Counted from the stretch's first letter, positions 34,778-43,255 are shown. The stretch: 64,000 bases of DNA from Flaviflexus massiliensis (GCF_001375495.1 NZ_LN831058.1:1446768-1510767); one strand, 5' to 3'. The notes: generated from the sequence alone by a model not told the origin. Program-made: numbers and translations.

Positions 34778-36100
34778 ATGACTACTGTTGACCCGGCAAC
34801 GATCGATACCTCTCGTGTTGCTGAACTATGCGCTGACCTGATTCGGATTGATACCTCCAACTATGGGCCCGATCCCCGCACGAAACCGGAACGTCCCGCA
34901 GCCGATTTCGTCGTCGATTACCTGAGGGAGTACGGGTACGAACCGGAGATCTACGAGTCTGAGCCGGGACGTGCCAGCGTTATTCTCCGCGTGCCGGGCG
35001 CAAACCCGGAGCTGCCCGCCCTCGTTCTTCATGGTCACCTCGATGTTGTGCCTGCGATCGTGGAGGACTGGACCGTTGACCCGTTCGGCGGGGTCATCAA
35101 GGACGGCTACCTGTGGGGCAGGGGAGCGGTCGACATGAAGAACATGGATGCTATGATCCTGACCGTGCTGGCGGACATGGCAACCCGCGGCTGGCAGCCC
35201 GAACGTGAACTGATCGTTGCCTTCTTCGCCGACGAAGAGGCTGGTGGCGTGCTCGGAGCGCAGTGGCTGGTTGACAACCATCCTGAACTGTTTGCTGGCG
35301 CAACCGAGGCGATCTCGGAAGTGGGTGGCTATTCGGTCCAGGTTGGTGGGCAGACCGTTTACCTCATCCAGACGGGCGAAAAGGGCATGAACTGGATGAC
35401 ACTGTCAGCCAAGGGGCGTGCCGGCCATGGTTCTCAAGTGAACGATGATAATGCGATCACGAAGCTCGCGACCGCCATCTCCCTCATCGGCCAAGAGCAC
35501 TGGCCAATCGAACTAACTGACACGGTTCGAATCCTGCTTGAAAAAGTGGCGGAACTGACGGGACTGCCGTTCTCGGAAAACCCGGATGATCTGGCAGCTC
35601 TCGTCAAGGAACTGGGGCCGGCTTCACCGTTCGTTGGAGCTACCCTCAAGACCCAGGCCAACCCGACGCAGCTGAATGGCGGCTACAAGGTCAATGTCAT
35701 TCCCGGTGTTGCCACGGCAGGCGTTGACATGAGGCCGATTCCGGGCACCGAGGATAAGGCCGAGTACGTGATTCGTGAACTGGCGGGCCCCGACATTGAC
35801 GTGACATCGGTCGTTCGCACCTCGGGTTACGAGGTGCCCTTCGATGCTCCGCTGGTGGAAAAGATGGCGGCCTCAATTCTGGCTGAGGACCCCGACGCGA
35901 TCATCGCTCCCTACCTGCTGTCGGGCGGGACCGATAACAAATCACTCATGCAACTCGGGATTACCGGCTACGGTTTTGTTCCGCTCGCGCTACCGGCTGA
36001 CTACAACTTCTCCGCCATGTTCCACGGCAATGACGAGCGCGTTCCGCTCGCATCGCTTGAATTCGGTACGCGTACACTCGCACGCTTCCTCGCGGGCTAA
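34778..36100 (+). CDS. M20/M25/M40 family metallopeptidase
   Basis: 440 residues. Metal-site motifs: LHGHLDVVPAI (His and Asp with the DVV signature), WGRGAVDMKNM (bridging Asp), FFADEEAGG (catalytic Glu plus ligand) and a C-terminal MFHGNDERV histidine. A dimerisation lid of about 120 residues lies between (GRAGHGSQVNDDNAI). Family members are dipeptidases, carboxypeptidases or deacylases of the DapE/ArgE type; substrate unknown. Start at MTTVDPAT, because the eight upstream codons lack a ribosome-binding site. No signal peptide. Confidence 0.9.
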   Translation: MTTVDPATIDTSRVAELCADLIRIDTSNYGPDPRTKPERPAADFVVDYLREYGYEPEIYESEPGRASVILRVPGANPELPALVLHGHLDVVPAIVEDWTVDPFGGVIKDGYLWGRGAVDMKNMDAMILTVLADMATRGWQPERELIVAFFADEEAGGVLGAQWLVDNHPELFAGATEAISEVGGYSVQVGGQTVYLIQTGEKGMNWMTLSAKGRAGHGSQVNDDNAITKLATAISLIGQEHWPIELTDTVRILLEKVAELTGLPFSENPDDLAALVKELGPASPFVGATLKTQANPTQLNGGYKVNVIPGVATAGVDMRPIPGTEDKAEYVIRELAGPDIDVTSVVRTSGYEVPFDAPLVEKMAASILAEDPDAIIAPYLLSGGTDNKSLMQLGITGYGFVPLALPADYNFSAMFHGNDERVPLASLEFGTRTLARFLAG

Positions 36101-36136
36101 GAAACTCTGCACGCAGACGTCTCAGTGACAGACACA

Positions 36137-36177
36137 GGGCCCGGCCGGACCGTTGAATGACGGACCGAGCCGGGCCC
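36137..36177 (+). terminator. terminator after the M20 peptidase gene
   Basis: 9-bp GC-only outer stem GGGCCCGGC (36137-36145) with GCCGGGCCC (36169-36177); the inner part is only partly paired. Confidence 0.6.
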
Positions 36178-36248
36178 GAGGCTACCTTCTTCCACGTCCA
36201 AGGGAGCGAATCGGATGAGACGTGTGCTGGTTGCGCAGTGCGCCTCTC

Positions 36249-36290
36249 GACGGTAAGAAACGTATGAGCGACGGCAAGACACGTATGAGC
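36249..36290. repeat. two 21-bp tandem units, possible insertion-sequence end
   Basis: 36249-36269 and 36270-36290 share GACGGYAAGAMACGTATGAGC with two differences. No transposase nearby. The form is like the internal terminal repeats of IS21-family elements, which is only an inference. Confidence 0.45.
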
Positions 36291-36408
36291 CGAAAGCCGT
36301 CTCGTGACTCAGTTGAGTGTCCTTCGAGACTGAAGCGGTGGTAGGTTCCGCTCAGATATAAAAGACTCAGTTAGAAGCTCGATGTTTCGATCAACCTATG
36401 CGATCCCT

Positions 36409-36438
36409 TTCACAAAACTGATTGGGTGATGTTAGGAT
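36409..36438 (+). promoter_or_regulatory. possible promoter of the aldolase-glpP operon
   Basis: TTCACA (36409-36414) and TAGGAT (36433-36438) with 18-base spacing. It would start a leader RNA of about 115 bases that contains the terminator hairpin. Matches to consensus are partial. Confidence 0.35.
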
Positions 36439-36470
36439 GGCTGAAACAAAATATGCACTACGGGATGGTA

Positions 36471-36531
36471 ACGAAGGCTCGGCGCTAACAAATAACGGTT
36501 GCGCGGGCCTTTTTTCGTTCCCGGCCTGCGT
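36471..36531 (+). promoter_or_regulatory. leader attenuator: intrinsic terminator with competing antiterminator hairpin
   Basis: Arm 1 (36476-36485, GGCTCGGCGC) pairs with arm 2 (36501-36509, GCGCGGGCC) with one bulge and one G-U pair, and six T follow at 36510-36515: an intrinsic terminator 44 bases before the aldolase ATG. Arm 2 can instead pair with arm 3 (36523-36531, GGCCTGCGT), nine continuous pairs with two G-U, which would destroy the terminator. The second gene of the operon encodes a GlpP-type antiterminator protein, so this is the obvious candidate target. Confidence 0.65.
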
Positions 36532-36558
36532 GACAAGTCAACGAAGGAGTTACTGCAC

Positions 36559-37356
36559 ATGTCAAAAACACGCAGGATGAACAATATTTTCGGCCCCGAT
36601 GGTCGATCGGTGTCACTCGCACTCGACGGTTTCGGGTTTGCGGAAAAGACTGCAGGTATTGACGATGCGGCACTGAAAGTGCCGGACATGGCAGAAGCCG
36701 GACTCGACAATGTGCTCGTCACCTACGGTCAGGCACGTAACTTCGCCGACTATTTCACCAATGTGGGATTGACCTTGCGCGTGGATGTGACCGCGGGCGT
36801 CTACGATGCTACTGTTCCGGACACGATGCCGGCCTTTGACGTGACAGATGCACTGAAGCTGGGTGCGGACGGCGTTGTCATCATGAACTTCCCCGGGGCC
36901 TTCAACGAGCGCGCCTCGAATGAACTCGCAACCCGGCTCGTCCGTCAATCCACCGAATGGAATGTGCCGTTCATGTGCGAAGCACTCCCGTTCGGTTACC
37001 CCGTCACCAGCCCAGAATCCGCGGACCCCGCGAAGATCGCGACCGCTGCACGCTTCAGCGAAGAACTCGGTGCCGACATTATCAAGACCCGATTCTCGGG
37101 AACCGATGAGGACCGGCTTATTGTCGATAACTGTACGGTCCCCGTCCTGGCACTGGGCGGGCCCAAATCCGATCACGAAACCTACTTCGGTTTCGTCCAA
37201 CATGTCATCGCCTGCGGCGCAGCGGGTGTGGCGGTTGGCCGCAACATCACCCAAGACCCCAAACCCTTCGCCATGGTGTCTGCACTCGCCGCTCTCGTCC
37301 ACGAAGATGCGACCGCACAGCAAGCCATGACCATCTACAACGAGAACAATGATTGA
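36559..37356 (+). CDS. class I aldolase of the DhnA/LsrF type
   Basis: 265 residues, TIM barrel of the DeoC/FbaB/LacD superfamily. The likely Schiff-base lysine is K176 in GADIIKTRFSG; VLALGGPKS and GVAVGRNITQDP form the phosphate-binding ends, as in archaeal-type fructose-bisphosphate aldolase and LsrF. It probably cleaves, or makes, a C-C bond in a phosphorylated sugar. The start at MSKTRRMNN has GAAGGAG upstream. The gene overlaps glpP by eight bases and follows a leader terminator. It could also be a thiolase-type enzyme like LsrF; the substrate is open. Confidence 0.82.
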   Translation: MSKTRRMNNIFGPDGRSVSLALDGFGFAEKTAGIDDAALKVPDMAEAGLDNVLVTYGQARNFADYFTNVGLTLRVDVTAGVYDATVPDTMPAFDVTDALKLGADGVVIMNFPGAFNERASNELATRLVRQSTEWNVPFMCEALPFGYPVTSPESADPAKIATAARFSEELGADIIKTRFSGTDEDRLIVDNCTVPVLALGGPKSDHETYFGFVQHVIACGAAGVAVGRNITQDPKPFAMVSALAALVHEDATAQQAMTIYNENND

Positions 37357-37912
37357 AATTCCCGAACGGACTGTCATCCCCTCAGTCCGCTACCTGAAAG
37401 AACTTGAGAAGGCGCTCGACAGCGCATCCCCCTACGTGCTCCTCACCAACGTGCACATCGGCAACCTTGAGGCGCTCGCCAAGAAATGCATCGCAGCTAG
37501 CCGGAAAGTCCTCGTCCACTGCGATCTCATCGGCGGCTTCCGACCCGACCGGCAGGGCATCAGGCTCCTGAAAAACATGTACGGCGTTGCCGGTGTGCTC
37601 ACCCAGAGCGCACAGGTTGTCTCCTACGCACAAAAGGCCGGCATGATCGGAATCCTCCGGGTCTTCATCATGGATTCCCGCTCCCTTGAAAAGGGGCAGC
37701 AGGTCCTCGAAGACACCAGACCGGACGGAATCGAGATCCTGCCGGGAGCCATGGCAGACCGATACTGGGACCTGTTCGAACCTTACGCGGACACCTCCAC
37801 CCTCATCGCCGGGGGCATGATCGTCACCGAAAAGGAAAGAGAAAATCTCTTTGCCTGCGGATATCGCGCCATCACCGTCTCCAGTCCAGGACTGTGGAAA
37901 CCATCCAAATAG
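37349..37912 (+). CDS. glpP: GlpP-family glycerol-3-phosphate-responsive antiterminator
   Basis: 187 residues. Colinear with Bacillus GlpP: VIPSVRYLKELEKAL, VLVHCDLIGGF (the HxDLI motif), DGIEILPGAM and a final AITVSSPGLWK. In Bacillus the protein binds glycerol-3-phosphate and the leader mRNA of glpD/glpFK and prevents termination. Occurrence in an actinobacterium is uncommon. The frame overlaps the aldolase by eight bases, so it is made with it, and a terminator/antiterminator structure lies upstream of the operon: autogenous control is likely. The inducer here may be glycerol-3-phosphate or another triose/tetrose phosphate. Confidence 0.88.
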   Translation: MIEIPERTVIPSVRYLKELEKALDSASPYVLLTNVHIGNLEALAKKCIAASRKVLVHCDLIGGFRPDRQGIRLLKNMYGVAGVLTQSAQVVSYAQKAGMIGILRVFIMDSRSLEKGQQVLEDTRPDGIEILPGAMADRYWDLFEPYADTSTLIAGGMIVTEKERENLFACGYRAITVSSPGLWKPSK

Positions 37913-38216
37913 ACGAGGTCTGCATCCAAGGGCCGGAGAGTTTTCGTCGAACACGGCGCTATCACGTGCCGAACAAACCTGACTTCACATGGCCAGGCTG
38001 TAGGGCAGGAGCAAGACAGGTACGAGGAAGCGCCGTAGCGCAACCGCTGCACGAAAGAGAACGGCGAACATTGGGCCCAGGAAACCTGCGAACGTTCTAT
38101 CGTCCGGCACCCGAGTCACTCATCCATGATCCATAGAAATCCTAAGCACAGACACAATCCCAACCCCACAGGCAGCACCCAACCAACCCATCAACACAGC
38201 AACAGAGGAGTCAACG
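37913..38216. other. intergenic region between glpP and the FGGY kinase
   Basis: About 300 bases with no credible ORF, no T-run terminator and no clear hairpin. A short CGAACGTTCT palindrome at about 38089-38098 lacks the spacer of a LexA box. An AGAGGAG site precedes the kinase. Confidence 0.5.
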
Positions 38217-39746
38217 ATGACTAATCGATATGTTCTCGGAATTGACAACGGTGGCACCGTCACCAAAGCAGCAATCTACGATGCTGAGGGAAAGATCTAC
38301 GCACTCTCCCAAGCCCACCTCGAATCCCTCAACCCCCGCCCGCTCTTCACCGAACGCGACATCGACCAGTTCTGGGACGCCAATGTCACCGCGATCAAGA
38401 ACGTCCTGAAAGAATCCGACATCGACCCGGCAGACATTGCTGCGCTCGCGGTCACGGGGCACGGCAACGGCATCTACTTCGCCCGCAAGGACGGCAGTGC
38501 ACCCCGTCCGGGTGTCATTTCGACCGATGGCAGGGCGCAAGCATTTGTTGACCGGTGGCTCGCGGACCCGACCTACGATGAGCGAGTCCGCGCCAAGACC
38601 GGCTCAACCGTGTGGGCTGGCCAGCCACCTGCACTGCTTGCCTGGTTTGATGAGAACGAGCCCGAGCTGTTCGACAACGCCGACTACGTGCTGTCCGCGA
38701 AGGACTACATTCGGTTCCGCCTGACGGGCGAGGCAAAGATGGAGGTCTCGGACTCGTGCGGCATTGGTATCTCCAATGTCGTGACGAAGGAGCTCGACCG
38801 TGACCTCTTCGACTTCTATGGAATCTCCCGTTGGGCTGACAAGTTCCCGCCCTTCTGCGAATCTGCCGAGATTGCCGGTTACATTACCGATGAAGTTGCG
38901 GAGTTGACGGGACTCAGGGCGGGAACCCCGGTCGCTGGTGGCGTCATGGACGTGGCGGCAAGCGCTCTGGCTGCCGGTCTCGTCGACGAACACGAACTCA
39001 CCGTCATCACCGGCACCTGGTCCATCAACGAAGTGCTGTCACGCGACGTCAACCTCGACTCCGATAATGAGGTGTGGCTGACTGTCCCGTACCCGGTGGA
39101 CAACACCTACCTGTTCTTGGATGCGAGCCCGAACGGTGTTTCAAACCTCGACTGGTACATCAACTCCGTCATCCGCAAGGCCCTCAAGGCCTTCGGCCAT
39201 GAGGACATTTCTGATGATGAGGTGTTTGCCGCATGCGAGAAGATGATCCACGACTTCACCCCCGAGAGTGAGGACCCCATCTTCCTGCCCTACATCAACG
39301 GCACCGACATCATCCCCGGCGGACGTGCAGGTTTTGTGGGAATGACCGGATACCACGACATCCGCCACCAGGTCCGCGCCGTGTACGAGGGCGTCATCTT
39401 CTCCCACCTGTACCACATCGAAAACCTCCGAGCCCACGATGAGAACCTGACCGGCCACGTCCGCTTCACGGGCGGTGCCGCGAATTCCAGCATCTGGCTC
39501 CAGATGTTTGCCGACGGGATCGGCAAACCCCTCGACATTGTCGATGCTGCCGAATCCGGAACTCTCGGTACGGCGATCTGTTCAGCGGTCGCAGCCGGAC
39601 TGCACGAGGACGTCGCGAGCGCGGTACGCGCCATGACGTCAGCACCCCGCACAACGGTCGAACCGAATCCTGAATTCGCTGAACTGTTCGCGAAGCGTTA
39701 CGAACGTTTCGTCTCGATTCTCGACACTATTACTCACCCGAAATAG
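38217..39746 (+). CDS. FGGY-family carbohydrate kinase, L-xylulose/tetrulose kinase-like
   Basis: 509 residues. N-terminal phosphate loop LGIDNGGTVTKAAIYD, TERDIDQFW, and GHGNGIYFARKDG, which is closest in form to the LyxK/SgbK (L-xylulose) and EryA (erythritol) group, and the C-terminal GGVMDVAASALAAGLV and FTGGAANSS adenosine-binding motifs. It should phosphorylate a ketose or polyol, using ATP. It is the first of three tightly packed genes (7- and 2-base gaps), and is separated from glpP by 304 bases, so it may have its own promoter. No sugar transporter is seen nearby. Confidence 0.87.
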   Translation: MTNRYVLGIDNGGTVTKAAIYDAEGKIYALSQAHLESLNPRPLFTERDIDQFWDANVTAIKNVLKESDIDPADIAALAVTGHGNGIYFARKDGSAPRPGVISTDGRAQAFVDRWLADPTYDERVRAKTGSTVWAGQPPALLAWFDENEPELFDNADYVLSAKDYIRFRLTGEAKMEVSDSCGIGISNVVTKELDRDLFDFYGISRWADKFPPFCESAEIAGYITDEVAELTGLRAGTPVAGGVMDVAASALAAGLVDEHELTVITGTWSINEVLSRDVNLDSDNEVWLTVPYPVDNTYLFLDASPNGVSNLDWYINSVIRKALKAFGHEDISDDEVFAACEKMIHDFTPESEDPIFLPYINGTDIIPGGRAGFVGMTGYHDIRHQVRAVYEGVIFSHLYHIENLRAHDENLTGHVRFTGGAANSSIWLQMFADGIGKPLDIVDAAESGTLGTAICSAVAAGLHEDVASAVRAMTSAPRTTVEPNPEFAELFAKRYERFVSILDTITHPK

Positions 39747-39753
39747 GACACTC

Positions 39754-40755
39754 ATGAATATTCTTGCCATTGCCGACGCCTTCATCCCCCTCGACATGCT
39801 CATCGAGGGCACGAGGGAACTGCACGAAGCCGGGCACGCCATCACCTACGTGGGATGGGAATCGGAATCGATCGAGAAACTCCAGGAAGTTAACCTCGCA
39901 GTCGAGCAGCACGGCCCGAACGGCGTGGAGCTTCCCGCCGACATCATTGCCAAGGCAGCCGAAGCCGAAGTCATCATTACCCAGTTCGCCCCGATTGGTG
40001 CCTCCGTCATCAACAACAGCCCGAACCTCAAGGTCGTTGGTGTGCTCCGCGGCGGTACGGAGAACGTTGATGCCGAGGCCGCAAAGGCCAAGGGTGTCCA
40101 GGTTGTCAACACGGGTGGGCGTAACGCTCGCGCGGTTGCCGAGTTCACGGTCGGCATGATTCTGGCTGAGACCCGCAACATTGCTCGCACCCATGCGGCG
40201 ATGATGAACCATGTGTGGCTGAAAGACTTCCCGAACTCGGACAATATTTGGGAGCTCGAGGGACGCACCGTCGGCCTCATCGGAGCCGGCAACATCGGTC
40301 AGCTCGTCATGCGATTCCTCCAGGGAATGGATATGAACTGCCAGTTCTACGACCCTTACCTGGAGTCTTCCGAGTATGGCACGAAGGTGGACACCCTCGA
40401 GGAACTGGTCTCCACGAGCGATGTTGTCTCCCTTCACTCCCGCCTCACAGCGGACAACCACCACCTGGTTGATGAGAAGCTCCTCAACCTCATGAAGCCG
40501 AATGCTGTGCTCGTCAATACGGCACGTTCGGGACTCATTGACGAGGAGGCCCTGCTTTCCGCCCTTCGAGAGGGAAAGATTATGGGAGCCGCAATCGATA
40601 CCTTTGATGAGGAACCGCTCGCAGCTGACTCGGAGTGGATGTCCCTACCAAACGTGACGATCACGTCGCACCTGGCGGGATCGACCCGGGACGCGTTCGC
40701 GAAGACACCGAAGCTACTGAGCGCCAAACTACTCGAACTTCTTGCAAAGGACTAA
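39754..40755 (+). CDS. D-isomer-specific 2-hydroxyacid dehydrogenase
   Basis: 333 residues. Rossmann loop GLIGAGNIGQLV, active-site Arg in NTARSGLIDE, Glu in DTFDEEPLA and His in TSHLAGST. The typical NAD-binding half is flanked by a catalytic domain. An unusually polar N-terminal region (YVGWESESIEKL) differs from SerA. It probably interconverts a short 2-hydroxyacid (glycerate or a tetronate) and its keto acid. Lies seven bases after the kinase and two before the SDR, so the three form an operon. Confidence 0.88.
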   Translation: MNILAIADAFIPLDMLIEGTRELHEAGHAITYVGWESESIEKLQEVNLAVEQHGPNGVELPADIIAKAAEAEVIITQFAPIGASVINNSPNLKVVGVLRGGTENVDAEAAKAKGVQVVNTGGRNARAVAEFTVGMILAETRNIARTHAAMMNHVWLKDFPNSDNIWELEGRTVGLIGAGNIGQLVMRFLQGMDMNCQFYDPYLESSEYGTKVDTLEELVSTSDVVSLHSRLTADNHHLVDEKLLNLMKPNAVLVNTARSGLIDEEALLSALREGKIMGAAIDTFDEEPLAADSEWMSLPNVTITSHLAGSTRDAFAKTPKLLSAKLLELLAKD

Positions 40756-40757
40756 GA

Positions 40758-41507
40758 ATGGATCTGCATCTCAACGGTAAACGTGCCCTCGTCACGGGAG
40801 GGGCCTCCGGCATGGGAGCCGCGCTCGTCAAGCTTCTTGCGGAGGAGGGCGCCAGCGTTGCGCTCAACTACCGCAGCCGTGAAGACGAAGCACGGGCCAT
40901 GGCTGATTCGATCGACGGCACCGTCGTTCCCATTCACGCCGACCTTTCCCAGCGGGACCAGACACGGAACCTCTTCGACAAGTCGGTTGAAGCACTGGGT
41001 GGGCTCGACATTCTCGTCAACAATGCTGGCCTGTGGCTCACCGCCAACATTGGCGAATTCGACGAGAAGCTGTGGGATGACACGATCGAGGTCAATCTCG
41101 GTGCCCCCATGCTCCTCTCGCAGCTGTTTATTTCCCACTGCACCGGGCAGGAGCGTCCCGGCAGGATCCTCAACATCACGTCGCAGGCCGCGTTCCGTGG
41201 CTCGTCGACCGGTCACGTCCCGTATGCGACCGCGAAGGGCGGCCTGGTGACCATGACGAGGTCACTGGCGCGCGAGATGGGAAATAACGGGATCACGGTC
41301 AACTGCCTCGCAATTGGCACCATGGAATCCCCGATGATTGCGGACGCTTTGGAGGACAAGAGGGAGTTCTACGAGGCACGCATCCCGATCGGATACGTGG
41401 CCTCAGCCGAACAGATTGCCTCCGTCGCAACATTCCTCGTATCGGAAAAGTCGGGATACATGACCGGAGCAACCATCGACGTCAGTGGCGGGCAGCTCCT
41501 GCACTGA
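40758..41507 (+). CDS. SDR family oxidoreductase
   Basis: 249 residues. Classical short-chain dehydrogenase: TGGASGMG cofactor loop, NNAG, catalytic Ser (ITSQAAF), YATAKGG (Tyr and Lys), and a C-terminal TIDVSGGQ. The ATG at 40758 follows the dehydrogenase stop by two bases; a longer frame from 40635 would overlap that gene and lacks the N-terminal motif position. It may oxidise a polyol or reduce the product of the kinase/aldolase route; the substrate is not readable. Confidence 0.88.
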   Translation: MDLHLNGKRALVTGGASGMGAALVKLLAEEGASVALNYRSREDEARAMADSIDGTVVPIHADLSQRDQTRNLFDKSVEALGGLDILVNNAGLWLTANIGEFDEKLWDDTIEVNLGAPMLLSQLFISHCTGQERPGRILNITSQAAFRGSSTGHVPYATAKGGLVTMTRSLAREMGNNGITVNCLAIGTMESPMIADALEDKREFYEARIPIGYVASAEQIASVATFLVSEKSGYMTGATIDVSGGQLLH

Positions 41508-41852
41508 GCCCTGTCACAAGAGGGAACTGAGTAACGGTCGCGGCGGGAAGAGAATAGGGGCCACACCCAACCTTCCCGCCGCGTCCTCCTCTCACCAGGG
41601 AGAGGTCTTGCGGGACAAACTGTGGAAATGCCAGAACAAAACTCCACGCACATGTTTGTCACCAAGCTGATGTTAACGACAGTGTAGTTCACCGTGCCGA
41701 CAAAGTCTTTGAGAGTTCTTGATCTTGTCGTTTTTCTTAGATCAATGGTCGCTTGAGCGCATGAGTAACCAATGTTTGGTAGTCGTTCTTCCTTGCACGA
41801 TTTCTTGAGAGCCGGGCGTGCCCCCATGCCATTTTCGAGATAGGATCTTGAC
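41508..41852. other. intergenic region with operon terminator
   Basis: Contains the hairpin 41540-41582 behind the SDR gene; the rest is AT-richer and holds the upstream region of the acidic protein. No gene. Confidence 0.6.
41540..41582 (+). terminator. terminator-like hairpin after the SDR gene
   Basis: 11-bp perfect stem GCGGCGGGAAG/CTTCCCGCCGC (41540-41550, 41572-41582) with a 21-base loop and no U-run, so less certain. Confidence 0.55.
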
Positions 41853-42158
41853 ATGATTGATCCGCGTACCGCACTTGATCGCCTCATTGGGGCTCTTGAA
41901 GCGTTTCACGATACCGCCGCAAACACGCAGGACCCCGATGCCGACTCGGTCATCGAAGCAATGGATAACCTTGCTGACGCCTACCTGGTGTACGACGACT
42001 CCGTCTTCACGAATTACGGGATTGAACTTCCGTTCGACGTGTACGAGGACGAGGATCATGACGACGAAGACGACGATGATGAAGACTACTTTGACGATGA
42101 TGATAACGACTTCGAGGATGACTTCGATGACGACGATCTTGAGCCGTTAGACGACTAA
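41853..42158 (+). CDS. small protein with extreme acidic C-terminal tail
   Basis: 101 residues. Residues 1-60 are predicted helical (IDPRTALDRLIGALEAFHDTAAN); residues 65-101 are nearly all Asp and Glu. No motif or signal peptide. Strong preference for Asp codons GAC/GAT in the tail is consistent with coding. The acidic tail could mimic DNA or bind metal or basic proteins. It stands alone, with a strong terminator after it. Function not known. Confidence 0.7.
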   Translation: MIDPRTALDRLIGALEAFHDTAANTQDPDADSVIEAMDNLADAYLVYDDSVFTNYGIELPFDVYEDEDHDDEDDDDEDYFDDDDNDFEDDFDDDDLEPLDD

Positions 42159-42180
42159 GATGTCGACGACATAACTGTTT

Positions 42181-42221
42181 GCGGTGGGGACAGTTTCCAG
42201 AAACGGAACTGTCCCCACCGC
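42181..42221. terminator. bidirectional terminator between the acidic protein and the AKR gene
   Basis: A perfect 15-bp stem (42181-42195 with 42207-42221), extendable by three pairs, followed by TTTACCTT. It separates two convergent genes. Confidence 0.82.
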
Positions 42222-42254
42222 TTTACCTTAAGATTTTGGATGAAATGCCAGGGT

Positions 42255-43208
42255 TTAGAACCGCTCGGGATATCCCCACGTCTGAGAAGTGACGTCGGTC
42301 AGGGCTTCGAGGACAGCGTCCGGCATTTCTTCATCCAAATCGGCGAGGATCGCATTGAGCTGGGCCGCGGTGCGGGGGCCGATGAAGGCAACGGACACGT
42401 GGGGGCGAGACAGCACCCAGGCGAGGGACACGGTCGCAATGTCGACTCCGAGTCCGTCCGCCGCTGTCGCGATTGCCTCGACGATCTGCCGGGACTTGTC
42501 ACCCAGATAGGGTTCGACAAAGCTCGCAAAGTGTGGGGAGGCGGCACGGGAGTCGGGTGGGATCGAGTGTCGGTAGCGGCCGGCGAGAACCCCGCGACCT
42601 AGAGCCGACCAGACCATGATGCCCGCCTGGGCATGCTCCGCGAACGGAATGAGTTCGCGTTCGATGCCGCGTTGCAAAAGGTTGTATTCGACATGTAGTG
42701 CGGACAGCCTGACGCCTCGCTCGGCCAGGAGTGTCGACATGATTCCCGCATACCACCCCGGGCAGTTTCCGAGCCCAACCCCGTGGATGAGTCCCCGGTG
42801 GGTGAGAGCGGCGAGTGCGTCGGCCGTTTCTTCGTAGTGGGTTGACTGGTCGGGTGCCGCCAGGATGAGGGTGTCAATCCAGTCGGTGCCGAGAGTCGCC
42901 AGCGATGCTGTCACGGACCTCTCGAGACTGGACCGGGAGGCATCAACGCCATCGGGTCCAAGACCGGCCCGGGACACGATGTGGAGGGTATCTCGATCGA
43001 CGTGGGATTGGAGAAGCTCGCCGAGCACATGCTCTGCTTCTCCACCCCCGAAATAGGGTGAGCTATCAATAACGGAACCGTTTGCATCTAGAAACATGTC
43101 GAGTTGCTGTTCCGCATCATCCGGCGTTGTGTCGCGTCCCCATGTGAGGGTACCGAGCCCGAGGGCTGTGACATAGGTACCGATCGAACCAAGCTTGCGT
43201 TTTCTCAC
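42255..43208 (-). CDS. aldo/keto reductase fold protein with degenerate active site
   Basis: 317 residues, clearly AKR by its pattern (LGLGTLTWG, LGTDWIDTLIL, AWVLSRPHVSVAFIGPRTAAQL). Of the catalytic tetrad Asp-Tyr-Lys-His, only Asp remains: DSSPYFGGG has Phe where the Tyr belongs, VSRAGLG has Arg for Lys, and LILAAPD has Ala for His. It is therefore probably not an ordinary reductase; it may bind NADPH or act structurally. GTG start. It is divergent from uppP, 47 bases apart. Confidence 0.85.
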   Translation of the reverse strand: MRKRKLGSIGTYVTALGLGTLTWGRDTTPDDAEQQLDMFLDANGSVIDSSPYFGGGEAEHVLGELLQSHVDRDTLHIVSRAGLGPDGVDASRSSLERSVTASLATLGTDWIDTLILAAPDQSTHYEETADALAALTHRGLIHGVGLGNCPGWYAGIMSTLLAERGVRLSALHVEYNLLQRGIERELIPFAEHAQAGIMVWSALGRGVLAGRYRHSIPPDSRAASPHFASFVEPYLGDKSRQIVEAIATAADGLGVDIATVSLAWVLSRPHVSVAFIGPRTAAQLNAILADLDEEMPDAVLEALTDVTSQTWGYPERF

Positions 43209-43255
43209 ACTGTGAGCCTACTGCATGAGCCGTGGGAGAGGCTTAAGGTATCGCT

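Larger units (their letters stand above)
36101..36558. other. intergenic region carrying terminator, tandem repeat and leader
   Basis: Holds, in order, a terminator for the M20 gene, a two-unit 21-bp tandem repeat, and the promoter and terminator-bearing leader of the aldolase-glpP operon. No gene. Confidence 0.7.

Noticed and set aside
38089-38098. CGAACGTTCT as a LexA box
   Set aside because: The two half sites lack the four-base spacer of the actinobacterial operator.
37913-38216. Second GlpP-type leader before the FGGY kinase
   Set aside because: No terminator hairpin with T-run and no copy of the first leader arms was found.
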